This document shows, in pieces, positions 15,346 to 21,512 of a DNA stretch of 23,294 bases. The stretch spans positions 1 through 23,294 of the forward strand of contig DASQZW010000157.1 in assembly GCA_035638495.1 (NCBI GenBank), read 5' to 3'. Origin of the DNA: CF-161 sp035638495. GTDB taxonomy: Bacteria; Chloroflexota; Dormibacteria; Dormibacterales; Dormibacteraceae. Position 1 is the first letter of the stretch; every line of letters starts with the position of its first letter. A model generated the notes under the pieces. It made no database searches. It was not told the origin of the DNA and saw nothing but the letters and a program-made list of their open reading frames with translations. The position numbers and the translations under genes were made by a program.

Positions 15346-15814
15346 CGCCGATCAGCAGCTCGACGAGCATCCGCAGGCGCGCCGGCGGCTGAATATCGTG
15401 CAGGCAGAAGGATCCCCGCGGCCGGCCGGCGGGCGGCAGGTCCCCCAGCTTGCACCACGGCGGGTTCGGCGGACTGACCCACGTCGCGGCCACGAGATCG
15501 TCGTGCCAGGCGCGCGTCTCCTCGTGCAACTGCCAGAAGCGGCGGTCCTGCTCCTCCGCGCTCAGCTGCGGCCGCGTCTCCTGGTACGCCTCGCTGTCGC
15601 GCGCGGTCTGCTGGGCGCGCGCGAACATGCTGTTGGGCAGGCGCCCCTGCAGCACGAGGTCCATCAGGCCCGTGAGGTCGAAGGCGAGCTTCGGCTTCCC
15701 CGGCAGCACTTCCAGGTAGTGGACGCCCGCGTAGCCGGCCTCCGCGCGCCACTGGTCGAGCAGCGCGGCATCCCAGCCGGCCTCCTCGGCCGGCTGGTGA
15801 CCGTTGGTCACCAT
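15110..15814 (-). CDS. Tail assembly chaperone, first (G-like) reading frame
   Basis: ATG at 15814 with A-A-G-G-G-G eight bases ahead. Residues 30-65 contain the recognisable chaperone phrase F-D-L-T-G-L-M-D-L-V-L-Q-G-R-L-P-N-S-M, followed by helical, charged sequence and a W-V-S-P-P-N-P-P-W loop. It lies between major tail protein and tape measure, the fixed position of G/GT genes. The frame stays open to 15110 (234 codons), but its last 65 or so residues are low-complexity and look like an off-frame reading of the second frame, so the natural unshifted product is unusual in having no early stop. The product coats the tape measure during assembly and is absent from the mature virion in known systems. 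Confidence 0.75.
   Translation of the reverse strand: MVTNGHQPAEEAGWDAALLDQWRAEAGYAGVHYLEVLPGKPKLAFDLTGLMDLVLQGRLPNSMFARAQQTARDSEAYQETRPQLSAEEQDRRFWQLHEETRAWHDDLVAATWVSPPNPPWCKLGDLPPAGRPRGSFCLHDIQPPARLRMLVELLIGGAAQLDSFRDQSARLAAAQDVPRLRPAAQQPADPPVAGVPALPVRRGDLVGGDDAGPGAPGGGPGEGEPAGGPHPVGG
15322..15328 (-). other. Candidate +1 ribosomal frameshift site in the tail assembly chaperone
   Basis: The message reads TCC TTT CGT in the first frame. Phe-tRNA on TTT can slip forward one base onto TTC and still pair perfectly, which moves the ribosome into the second frame (F-V-T-S-P-R-A-W). The shift would fall at codon 164. A forward shift of one, or a backward shift of two, is the only way to join the frames. 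I see no Shine-Dalgarno-like stimulator just upstream, and the A-site codon CGT is not obviously rare, so the exact site is tentative. Confidence 0.4.
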
Positions 15815-15826
15815 CGGTTCATCCCC

Positions 15827-16627
15827 TTAGGGCAGGTTGCCGGACGGCACCTCGGCGTAGCTGTAGTGAATATCGCTGCCCACGGGCACGTTGCCCGGCC
15901 CCTGAATGGGCAGGTTGAACAGGTCCACCGTGGTCGCAGTCGAGGACCAGTTCAGCGTCGAGGTCTCGGCGGCGTTGTTGCCCGCATCGCCCGTGATGTA
16001 CGGCTTCTGCAGTTTCGTCTTCCAGACGTAGGTGCGGACCACCTCGTCGGCGCCCGTGTCGTCGTTGACCGCCCGGCGGTCGGCGTTCAGCTCCACGAAC
16101 GGGTACGTGCCGAGCTCGGGCTGCCAGCGCCGCGTCTCGTTCGAGTGCAGGCCGATGGTCGCCGCCGGCGCGCCAGCGACCTGCTCCAGGAGGTCGGTCA
16201 CGAACTTACTCAGCGTGAAGGTCCCCTGGATGCCCTGCGACTGGAACACCTGCTCCACGTCGCCGTCGCCGGGAAACTCGATGGTCTGGATGTTGGCGTT
16301 CATGGTAAACGCAGAACTCTTCCAGAGCCGGACGGGGTGTAAATGGGCCACCGGTGCGGCGATGAGGTGCGTGGCCCCGGTCGTGCCGTCCCGGGCGCGG
16401 GTGACGGTGAGGTTGTCGCCGCTGGCCGCGGTCACGTACATCAGCTCGTTGTCGATCTTGATGCGGTGCGGCTGCGCCGGCGTCGCGTCCGTATACCCCG
16501 AGCCCTGGTTGGTGGCGAGCGAGACGGCCGTGCCGGACGCGGTGCCCACCGCGGTGCCGGTGGCGTCGACGTCGTCGACGTACCAGGCCACGAGCCGCTT
16601 CATCCCGAACAGCTTGAACGTGGACAT
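15827..16627 (-). CDS. Major tail (tube) protein (266 aa)
   Basis: ATG at 16627 with a strong A-A-G-G-A-G-G-A site upstream. The beta-rich protein has the usual tube-protein closing features (T-F-T-L-S-K-F-V-T-D-L-L-E, then F-V-E-L-N-A-D) and sits between the tail terminator candidate and the chaperone locus. It should polymerise as rings around the tape measure. Residues about 20-95 look like an inserted domain with the phrase I-K-I-D-N-E-L-M-Y-V-T-A-A-S-G-D-N-L-T-V-T-R, a module more often seen in fibres and other virion proteins. A GC-rich palindrome lies just upstream of the ribosome site. Confidence 0.8.
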   Translation of the reverse strand: MSTFKLFGMKRLVAWYVDDVDATGTAVGTASGTAVSLATNQGSGYTDATPAQPHRIKIDNELMYVTAASGDNLTVTRARDGTTGATHLIAAPVAHLHPVRLWKSSAFTMNANIQTIEFPGDGDVEQVFQSQGIQGTFTLSKFVTDLLEQVAGAPAATIGLHSNETRRWQPELGTYPFVELNADRRAVNDDTGADEVVRTYVWKTKLQKPYITGDAGNNAAETSTLNWSSTATTVDLFNLPIQGPGNVPVGSDIHYSYAEVPSGNLP

Positions 16628-16650
16628 GCCTACTCCTCCTTGACCCTGCC

Positions 16651-16669
16651 TGCGCGCGCCGCGCGCGCA
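16651..16669. promoter_or_regulatory. GC-only palindrome upstream of the major tail gene
   Basis: Perfect inverted repeat TGCGCGCGC, one central base, GCGCGCGCA, in the gap between the tail-terminator stop and the major tail start. In RNA it could fold with a stem of about eight pairs and a tiny loop. It has no U-tract on either strand, so it is not an ordinary intrinsic terminator. It may set mRNA stability or may be chance in GC-rich DNA. Confidence 0.4.
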
Positions 16670-16678
16670 CGCATCCGC

Positions 16679-17149
16679 TTACGGCCAATCGCCGCGTATG
16701 CTGTGGCGCGTGCGCCACGCATACGTCAGGACCAGGAGCCCGCGCTCCTGATCGCCGGTCTCGCTGCCGAAGCCGACGCCCTGCTGCCAGACGACGATCT
16801 CGCCGGTGGTGTCGTCGCTGTACAGGCTGCCGTCCGTCTCGGCGCGCGTGGTCGCGTAGCCGGGGGCCTTCGCCAGCGTGGCGAGGGCCGCCCGCAGCCG
16901 CACGTAGCCGGCCTGCGGCAGGTCGTAGCCCCACCAGCGAAAGCCCCCGTCGAGCCAGTTCGGATCGCCCGCCGCCGACTCCACCGTCGTCAGCAGCTCG
17001 AGGTAAAACCACGGGCACGCCAGATAGGCCGGCGGCGGGTCTGGCTGCTCGTCCGAGCCGAACAGCCCGCCGCTGCCGGCCTGGGCGTAGGCGGTGAACG
17101 GCGCATAACTCGCCGCGACATTCCAGATGGCCTCCCGCAGGCTGGTCAT
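16679..17149 (-). CDS. Tail terminator/completion protein candidate (156 aa)
   Basis: The ATG at 17149 overlaps the stop of the gp10-like gene (ATGA). The protein starts with a helix (S-L-R-E-A-I-W-N-V-A-A-S-Y-A-P-F-T-A-Y) and has a Trp/Tyr-rich centre (P-W-F-Y-L-E-L-L-T-T-V-E, then G-G-F-R-W-W-G-Y-D-L-P-Q). It ends with strands (G-E-I-V-V-W-Q-Q, then L-L-V-L-T-Y-A-W-R-T-R). A small alpha/beta protein between gp10-like and major tail genes is normally the tail terminator, which caps the tube and docks it to the head. The call is by position and fold impression; sequence similarity to a named terminator was not recognised. Confidence 0.6.
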   Translation of the reverse strand: MTSLREAIWNVAASYAPFTAYAQAGSGGLFGSDEQPDPPPAYLACPWFYLELLTTVESAAGDPNWLDGGFRWWGYDLPQAGYVRLRAALATLAKAPGYATTRAETDGSLYSDDTTGEIVVWQQGVGFGSETGDQERGLLVLTYAWRTRHSIRGDWP

Positions 17150-17496
17150 GCCTTGGCGTTCACGGCGCGGCAGCGCGCCCGCAGCTTGGCCATCGTCCGC
17201 GGCCACTCCGAGCGCATCACCGGCAGCAGGATGTCGAAGTAGCCGTGGCGCCTGACGGCCAGGTACTTGTAGTAGGGCACCGCGCAGAAGGCGATCATGC
17301 GGCTCTTGCCGCCCGCGTCGAAGATCTCGCAGTGGAGATGCGCCTCGGCCGCGCCCGTGCGGTTGACCCAGCGGTGCTCCGCTTTCATGCGCTGCTCGAC
17401 GACGATGGCCTGCTCCTCGAGCACGGCGTGGGCCGCCCGCCCCCACTGGACGCTCCAGGTGCGCATCGCCGGGCTGGCGGTGTCGGTCACTTTCAT
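17146..17496 (-). CDS. HK97 gp10-like head-tail joining/tail completion protein (116 aa)
   Basis: ATG at 17496 overlaps the upstream stop, and the stop overlaps the next start (both ATGA). The sequence shows the gp10-like pattern: an N-terminal helix (A-V-L-E-E-Q-A-I-V-V-E-Q-R-M-K), the W-V-N-R-T-G-A-A-E-A-H-L signature, a beta segment, and Y-Y-K-Y-L-A-V-R-R-H-G-Y-F-D-I-L-L-P-V. The length is typical. In the family it helps complete or join the tail to the head neck. Its order between the head-closure and tail-terminator candidates agrees. Confidence 0.8.
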   Translation of the reverse strand: MKVTDTASPAMRTWSVQWGRAAHAVLEEQAIVVEQRMKAEHRWVNRTGAAEAHLHCEIFDAGGKSRMIAFCAVPYYKYLAVRRHGYFDILLPVMRSEWPRTMAKLRARCRAVNAKA

Positions 17497-17828
17497 GCCA
17501 GCACTCCCACCACGTCGAGCTGGAGGGGCAGGCCGGCCTGCAGGCGCTGGACGCCGACGATGCGATACTGCTGGCCGGTCGCATCGACCAGCACGTCGCG
17601 TGGCCGGATGTCCTCCGGCGAGTCGACCACAAACCGCAGGAGCGCCGCGGCATCGGCACCGCCCGGCAGCGTGACCGGCTGGCTGCCGCTCTTGAGCAGC
17701 CGGTAGGCCGGGGCCGCGGCGCCGACCGGGATGGTGGAGAGGCCGGCGCCGTGGCCCGTGACGCGCGTAAAGGTGACCGTCTCGGCCATGTACTTGCGGG
17801 CGAGCGCCGTCAGGCGGGCGGTGTTCAT
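17493..17828 (-). CDS. Head closure/head-tail joining protein (111 aa)
   Basis: ATG at 17828 shares its A with the upstream stop (TGATG), and its stop overlaps the gp10-like start. The short beta-barrel-like protein has V-T-F-T-R-V-T-G-H-G, then E-D-I-R-P-R-D-V-L-V-D-A-T-G-Q-Q-Y-R-I-V-G-V and P-L-Q-L-D-V-V-G-V. The phrase about a property 'defined in the database or by the tube' resembles SPP1 gp16-type stoppers only in size, strand pattern and place. The longer open frame upstream is the other-frame image of the adaptor gene. Confidence 0.65.
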   Translation of the reverse strand: MNTARLTALARKYMAETVTFTRVTGHGAGLSTIPVGAAAPAYRLLKSGSQPVTLPGGADAAALLRFVVDSPEDIRPRDVLVDATGQQYRIVGVQRLQAGLPLQLDVVGVLA

Positions 17829-18466
17829 CAGACGAACACGATCTGGTGCGCGCGCGACCAGGGGCCGAGGACGGCGCGCACCGTCGGACTGATGGCCCAG
17901 CCCGCCTCGGCCGCGGGCGGCGGCACCGCCGCGTATTTCTGGATCGCCTCGGCGAACCGCTCCTCGGTGACCACGCCGCCGCTGGCGCTGGTCGCGCCGC
18001 CGATCGTCGCCGCCCAATTCAGGTGCTCCGAGAGCAAGAGCGCGGTGCCCTCCGAGACCGGCCGCGGGACCGTGGCGACCGGCGTGTAGTCGAGGCGGAA
18101 GTAGGCGAAGGCCTGCCAGCCGCCGATCCAGATGCGCCCCTGCGCCAGCGAATCGACCTCGTAGTCGGTCCCCAGGGCGAGGGTGATGGGCGGGTTCGTC
18201 GCGGTCGGGCGCAGATAACCGCGCACGGCCTCGACCGAGGCGAGCGGGTGCAGCTGCGTCCACACAAACGCGCCGTCCGGGGGGATGCCCACGCCGTGCT
18301 GCTCGCCGAGGATGGGGCCGGTCAGGAACGGGTTGCCCGTGTCGGCGTCGATCACCTGCTCGGCGAACTCCATCCAGGCCGTCACCGTGGCCTGGTCGGC
18401 CGTGCTGAGCGTGCCGCCGTGCCACGCCTGGATCTGGGCGACCGTACAGTAGCCCTTCGCCGCCAT
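17828..18466 (-). CDS. Head-tail connector (adaptor) protein (212 aa)
   Basis: ATG at 18466 forms TGATG with the upstream stop and has a G-run ribosome site; a GTG one codon upstream is possible. The N-terminus is that of connector proteins: a helix-turn start (Y-C-T-V-A-Q-I-Q-A-W), then A-D-Q-A-T-V-T-A-W-M-E-F-A-E-Q-V-I-D-A-D-T-G-N. Beta strands follow (I-T-L-A-L-G-T-D-Y-E-V-D-S). A late helix holds E-E-R-F-A-E-A-I-Q-K-Y-A. It should bind below the portal ring and lengthen the neck channel. It lies in the standard adaptor, closure, gp10, terminator order. Confidence 0.75.
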   Translation of the reverse strand: MAAKGYCTVAQIQAWHGGTLSTADQATVTAWMEFAEQVIDADTGNPFLTGPILGEQHGVGIPPDGAFVWTQLHPLASVEAVRGYLRPTATNPPITLALGTDYEVDSLAQGRIWIGGWQAFAYFRLDYTPVATVPRPVSEGTALLLSEHLNWAATIGGATSASGGVVTEERFAEAIQKYAAVPPPAAEAGWAISPTVRAVLGPWSRAHQIVFV

Positions 18467-18807
18467 CACGCCCCCCGCAGGGCGGTCACGGTCACGTCGC
18501 CCGCCGTGAGCGTCGGCACGGAGCAGCGGAAGGCCGCCAGCGGATAGTGGTCCTGGCTCACCCAGGCCCCGGCCGCCGTGGTACTGGTGCCGGTGCTATT
18601 CTTCGCGCCCAGCTCGCGCAGCTCCACGGCGCCCCAGAACTGGTGGTCGATGGTCCCCTCGAAGGTGACCGTGCCCGTAAACGGGCCCGCGATCGTCAGC
18701 GTCAACGAGTAGCGGCCCCGCATATCCAGCTCCGGCACGTTCGCCGTGACCGGCGCCGTGGCATGGTCGATGAGCACGACCGCCTCAGGGCCGACGGTCT
18801 GGACCAT
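18466..18807 (-). CDS. Small beta-rich virion protein, probable head decoration (113 aa)
   Basis: ATG at 18807 forms TAATG with the upstream stop. The protein is nearly all strand: D-M-R-G-R-Y-S-L-T-L-T-I, then F-T-G-T-V-T-F-E-G-T-I-D-H-Q-F-W, T-T-A-A-G-A-W-V, F-R-C-S-V-P, and T-A-G-D-V-T-V-T-A-L-R. This is the pattern of the small Ig-like proteins often found near capsid genes, where a 'GTVTFEGS-DG-W' core and a closing 'G-VTVTLRA' strand recur. It may decorate the capsid or neck. I recall the pattern but cannot assign a family name. Confidence 0.6.
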   Translation of the reverse strand: MVQTVGPEAVVLIDHATAPVTANVPELDMRGRYSLTLTIAGPFTGTVTFEGTIDHQFWGAVELRELGAKNSTGTSTTAAGAWVSQDHYPLAAFRCSVPTLTAGDVTVTALRGA

Positions 18808-19205
18808 TAGCGCCGCCCGCGCCGGCCACCAGCCTTGCTCATGGGCGGCGTATAGCGCCGCGGCTGGGGCTGCAGGCCGGTGGGCAGGGACTTGTCCTCG
18901 ATCTGCGCCTTGTGCACGGCCTTGCCGACCACCAGGGCCTCGGGCGCCGTCGCTTCCTCCTCCGCTGCCTCGGCCTCGTCTTCCTCTGGCTGGTCATCGC
19001 CCTCATCCTCCTCGGGCGCCGTGGGCTCGGGCTCGGACGGCACGGCGTTCTCGAGGTCCCAGAGGCCCAGGCGCCGCGCCTCCTCCTCGTCGACCTCGAT
19101 CCCGGCCGCAACGTACAGGGATGCGGCGTCGGGGTGGCCCTCGCGCACGACGTGCGAGCCGTCGCGCACGAGGTAATAGCGTTCTTTCACCGCGATGCGT
19201 ACCAT
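18807..19205 (-). CDS. Acidic small head-region protein with basic C-terminus (132 aa)
   Basis: ATG at 19205 with A-G-G-G-G-A-G-A seven bases ahead. Residues 1-50 are ordered (Y-Y-L-V-R-D-G-S-H-V-V-R-E-G-H-P-D-A-A-S-L-Y), followed by E-V-D-E-E-E-A-R-R-L-G-L-W-D. Residues about 57-90 are almost all Glu, Asp, Pro and Ala. The tail (R-R-Y-T-P-P, then G-G-R-R-G-R-R) is basic. The frame is open further upstream but only as the off-frame image of the capsid gene. It is the first gene after the capsid gene and its hairpin. Small acidic proteins in this place are common in siphophages, but their job is not settled. Confidence 0.6.
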   Translation of the reverse strand: MVRIAVKERYYLVRDGSHVVREGHPDAASLYVAAGIEVDEEEARRLGLWDLENAVPSEPEPTAPEEDEGDDQPEEDEAEAAEEEATAPEALVVGKAVHKAQIEDKSLPTGLQPQPRRYTPPMSKAGGRRGRR

Positions 19206-19232
19206 CGGTTCGTCTCCCCTGGGAAGGCCCGG

Positions 19233-19270
19233 GGTCGCGGCGGGGAGCCAGGCGCCTCCCCGCCGCGACC
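19233..19270 (-). promoter_or_regulatory. Strong hairpin in the gap after the major capsid gene
   Basis: Perfect 15-bp inverted repeat, GGTCGCGGCGGGGAG at 19233-19247 against its complement at 19256-19270, with an eight-base loop. It starts 22 bases past the capsid stop and ends before the ribosome site of the acidic protein gene. No U-tract follows on the minus strand, so an intrinsic terminator is unlikely. A stability hairpin that protects capsid mRNA, or partial attenuation that lowers downstream expression, fits better. Confidence 0.65.
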
Positions 19271-19291
19271 GCCTGACATTACCTCTGACGC

Positions 19292-20566
19292 TTATGTGAG
19301 ACCCGTGACAGTACAAAGGGCAGCAGGACGGTACACGGCAAGCGCGAGGCGCGATTCTGCCTGGAGCATGACCTTGTTCTCGACGAAGAACGTCGAGTGC
19401 TCGGTCGACATGGTGATGGTGATGCCCTCGCGCCGCAGGACCTCGGTGTAGGGGCGGAAGGCGCCGACCAGCGCCGTGTTGGCCGTGATGCCGGTCGTCT
19501 GGCGCACCGGCATGCCCCAGCAGCGATCGGGCCCCTCGTCGGACGGCCCGCCGAACAGGTACTGGCCGGTGGTGTCCTTGCTGAGCTTCAGGGTCGTCCA
19601 GTTGGCGGGATGGATGACCATCCCCGTCGGCTCGGCGAAGCCGGAGCCCGCCTGGCCGCGGATGAGCTGCATGGCGCGGAAGATGGCGTCGAGGCCGGAG
19701 CCGGCCGCGGCTTGCGTCTGGATGCCGGAGCGGTTCAGCATGCCGTTCAGGTCGTTGCCGGTGCCCGCGCCGGTGAGCAGCTGCTGCTCCTCGCGGCGCT
19801 TGACGCCGAACGCGAGCCGCCCGCGGATCTGACTCTCGAGGAAGGCGTTGTCGTCCAGCGCCTCCTTGGTCACCGGGATGTTGTGGGCGATCTTCTTGGC
19901 CGTCTCGGTGCGCAGGGTGAAGCCGATCGCCGACTCGGGCTTGGCCGAGCCCTCGGCGACGCCGCTCGCGGCGTTGGTGAACGTCGTCTCTTCGTAATAC
20001 TCGACGATGCCGCGGTCGATCGTGCCCTGGAGCATCAGATCGGAGACGGTGCGCTCCTCGAGGGCCAGCGGCTGCACGTCGGGCTGGCGGTAGTTCTGCG
20101 GGCTGACCGTGACGAGCGTGACCAGCGTCTTCAGGTCGATGCCCGGCAGGTCCAGGGCGAAGCTGCCGCTGTTGCCGTCCTTGAGCGCCTTGAAGCCGGG
20201 GTGGTCCCGGATGAGCTGGCGCAGGGTATGACCCTCGCGGTCGATGCGCAGCGTGCCGAGGCTGCCCGGGGCGTGCCCATTCCCGCCGTTCGGGAAGGGG
20301 ATCAGGCGCTCGGGCTCGCTGGCCTTGCGCAGGGCCCGCTCGTTCTCGTCGCGGATGCGCTGCATGTGGGTCAGCTGGTCCTCGTTGCGCTCCAGCTCCT
20401 TGATCTCCTCGTCCCACTGGCGCAGGACGACGCGCTTGCGGTCGTAGTCGCCGTCGATGGCCGTGATGCGGCCGAGGTCCATCTCGGGGCCGGCCTCTTC
20501 GTAGGCGTCGAACATCTGCCGGCGCTTGGCATCCAGGCGCAGGCGGGTCTCGGCGAGGGAGTCCAT
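19292..20566 (-). CDS. HK97-fold major capsid protein (424 aa)
   Basis: ATG at 20566 directly follows the upstream TAG, with A-A-G-G-A at eight bases. The first 85 residues are a charged coiled coil (R-L-R-L-D-A-K-R-R-Q-M-F-D-A-Y-E, then D-E-E-I-K-E-L-E-R), the internal scaffolding delta domain. The shell domain follows after about residue 100, with R-Q-P-D-V-Q-P-L-A-L-E-E-R-T-V-S-D-L-M, E-S-A-I-G-F-T-L-R-T-E-T-A-K-K-I-A-H-N-I-P-V-T-K-E-A-L-D and P-A-N-W-T-T-L-K-L. The ending F-R-P-Y-T-E-V-L-R-R-E-G-I-T-I-T-M-S is typical. The delta domain is presumably removed by the nearby protease. The exact cut site and any crosslinking residues cannot be fixed here. Confidence 0.92.
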   Translation of the reverse strand: MDSLAETRLRLDAKRRQMFDAYEEAGPEMDLGRITAIDGDYDRKRVVLRQWDEEIKELERNEDQLTHMQRIRDENERALRKASEPERLIPFPNGGNGHAPGSLGTLRIDREGHTLRQLIRDHPGFKALKDGNSGSFALDLPGIDLKTLVTLVTVSPQNYRQPDVQPLALEERTVSDLMLQGTIDRGIVEYYEETTFTNAASGVAEGSAKPESAIGFTLRTETAKKIAHNIPVTKEALDDNAFLESQIRGRLAFGVKRREEQQLLTGAGTGNDLNGMLNRSGIQTQAAAGSGLDAIFRAMQLIRGQAGSGFAEPTGMVIHPANWTTLKLSKDTTGQYLFGGPSDEGPDRCWGMPVRQTTGITANTALVGAFRPYTEVLRREGITITMSTEHSTFFVENKVMLQAESRLALAVYRPAALCTVTGLT

Positions 20567-21451
20567 CTAGCGATCCTTTCCTAGCAGCGTGCGCAGCCGC
20601 GCGTCCCGCGCCTGCATACGGTCGTACAGCGCCTGCGGCGAGTCCGCGCCGGCCAGGGCGTGCTTAGCCGCCCGGTGGCGCAGGGCATCGCGCACGCGCT
20701 CCATGTTCGTGGTGACCGACGCCGCCCACTGCTCGACGGACGGGTCGGGCAGGGGCGCGCTGGCGAGATAGTCCACGTAGTCGCGGAGCGCGAGACAGGC
20801 CAGCTCGGCCGCCTCGGGCTCCTGCGCGTGCTCGCCGACGCCCGCCGCGGCGGCGTGCCGGTTGAGGTGCGGCAGGGCGCGATCACCGTGCGGCGACTGG
20901 CCGGCGCGACCGAGGGCGTTGCGCAGGTGCGGCAGGTCAAGCTTGCCGTTGGCATCGTGATGCGGGAAGTGGCGGAGACTCCTTGGTACGGTCTTGCCTT
21001 CGGAATCTTTGCTGCCCCCGGGTTCGATGTAGGCGAACGCGCTGTCCGGCAGGTTGTTGATGTAGGACGTCGTCCACTCCGCGTGAAGCTCGGGATCGGG
21101 CGGCCCCTGGGTCGCCAGCGCGCCGAGGTGCTCGAGGATGAGCTCGCGCAGCTCGGCGTCGACGTCGGTGAGCAGGTCGGCGATGGCGTCCAGGTGCTCG
21201 TCGTAGCTTTTGCCGCCCGTGGCCGCGGCGAACTCCTGGCCCTGGTGGCTGCTGCAGTGGCTGCGGGCCTGGTCCGCGGTCCAGGTGCCGCTCGGGTAGC
21301 GAAAGGCTTGTTGCTCCCAGCCTCCGCCACCTTTCGGACGCCCGTAGATGATGCTGTATTGCTTACCGTCGTGATCTCTCGTGCCACGGCGAAAGCGGTC
21401 GTACTTGCCGGGATTCGACAACCGGCAAGCATGTTCATTTGGCAGCGGCAC
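20567..21451 (-). CDS. Composite Cys/His-containing phage head-region protein of unknown function (294 aa)
   Basis: GTG at 21451 is chosen because A-G-G-G-G sits six bases ahead; the in-frame GTG at 21457 abuts that site. Four parts are visible. Residues 1-75: N-E-H-A-C-R-L-S-N-P-G-K-Y-D-R-F-R-R, then Q-A-F-R-Y-P-S-G-T-W-T-A-D-Q-A-R-S-H-C, a motif I recall attached to many phage proteins. Residues 80-115: an acidic helix. Residues 130-185: L-P-D-S-A-F-A-Y-I-E-P-G-G, then V-P-R-S-L-R-H-F-P and L-D-L-P-H-L-R-N-A-L, another motif of unknown function widespread in phage proteins. Residues 200-294: helical. It precedes the capsid gene, where a scaffold is often found, but the capsid protein has its own delta domain. 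Function is unknown; a minor head or maturation protein is likely. Confidence 0.65.
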   Translation of the reverse strand: MPLPNEHACRLSNPGKYDRFRRGTRDHDGKQYSIIYGRPKGGGGWEQQAFRYPSGTWTADQARSHCSSHQGQEFAAATGGKSYDEHLDAIADLLTDVDAELRELILEHLGALATQGPPDPELHAEWTTSYINNLPDSAFAYIEPGGSKDSEGKTVPRSLRHFPHHDANGKLDLPHLRNALGRAGQSPHGDRALPHLNRHAAAAGVGEHAQEPEAAELACLALRDYVDYLASAPLPDPSVEQWAASVTTNMERVRDALRHRAAKHALAGADSPQALYDRMQARDARLRTLLGKDR

Positions 21452-21475
21452 ACACACCCCCTTTGCCGTCTAAGC

Positions 21476-21481
21476 TATAAT
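21476..21481 (+). promoter_or_regulatory. Consensus -10 box (TATAAT) ahead of the HNH gene
   Basis: TATAAT lies 31 bases before the HNH start codon in the 61-base gap between that gene and the divergent gene on the other strand. Transcription would begin near 21488. No good -35 is seen at 16-18 bases (nearby TTGGCA and TTGCCG are badly spaced), so it may be weak or host-specific. In such GC-rich DNA a perfect -10 in a divergent gap is unlikely to be chance. Confidence 0.45.
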
Positions 21482-21512
21482 CAGATGGACACGACAACGA
21501 ACCGGGGGAGGC

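Noticed and set aside
19233..19270. Intrinsic transcription terminator
   Set aside because: The stem is strong, but no U-tract follows on the minus strand.
21439..21468. -35 box for the HNH promoter (TTGGCA or TTGCCG)
   Set aside because: Spacings to TATAAT are about 31 and 7 bases, both outside the workable range.
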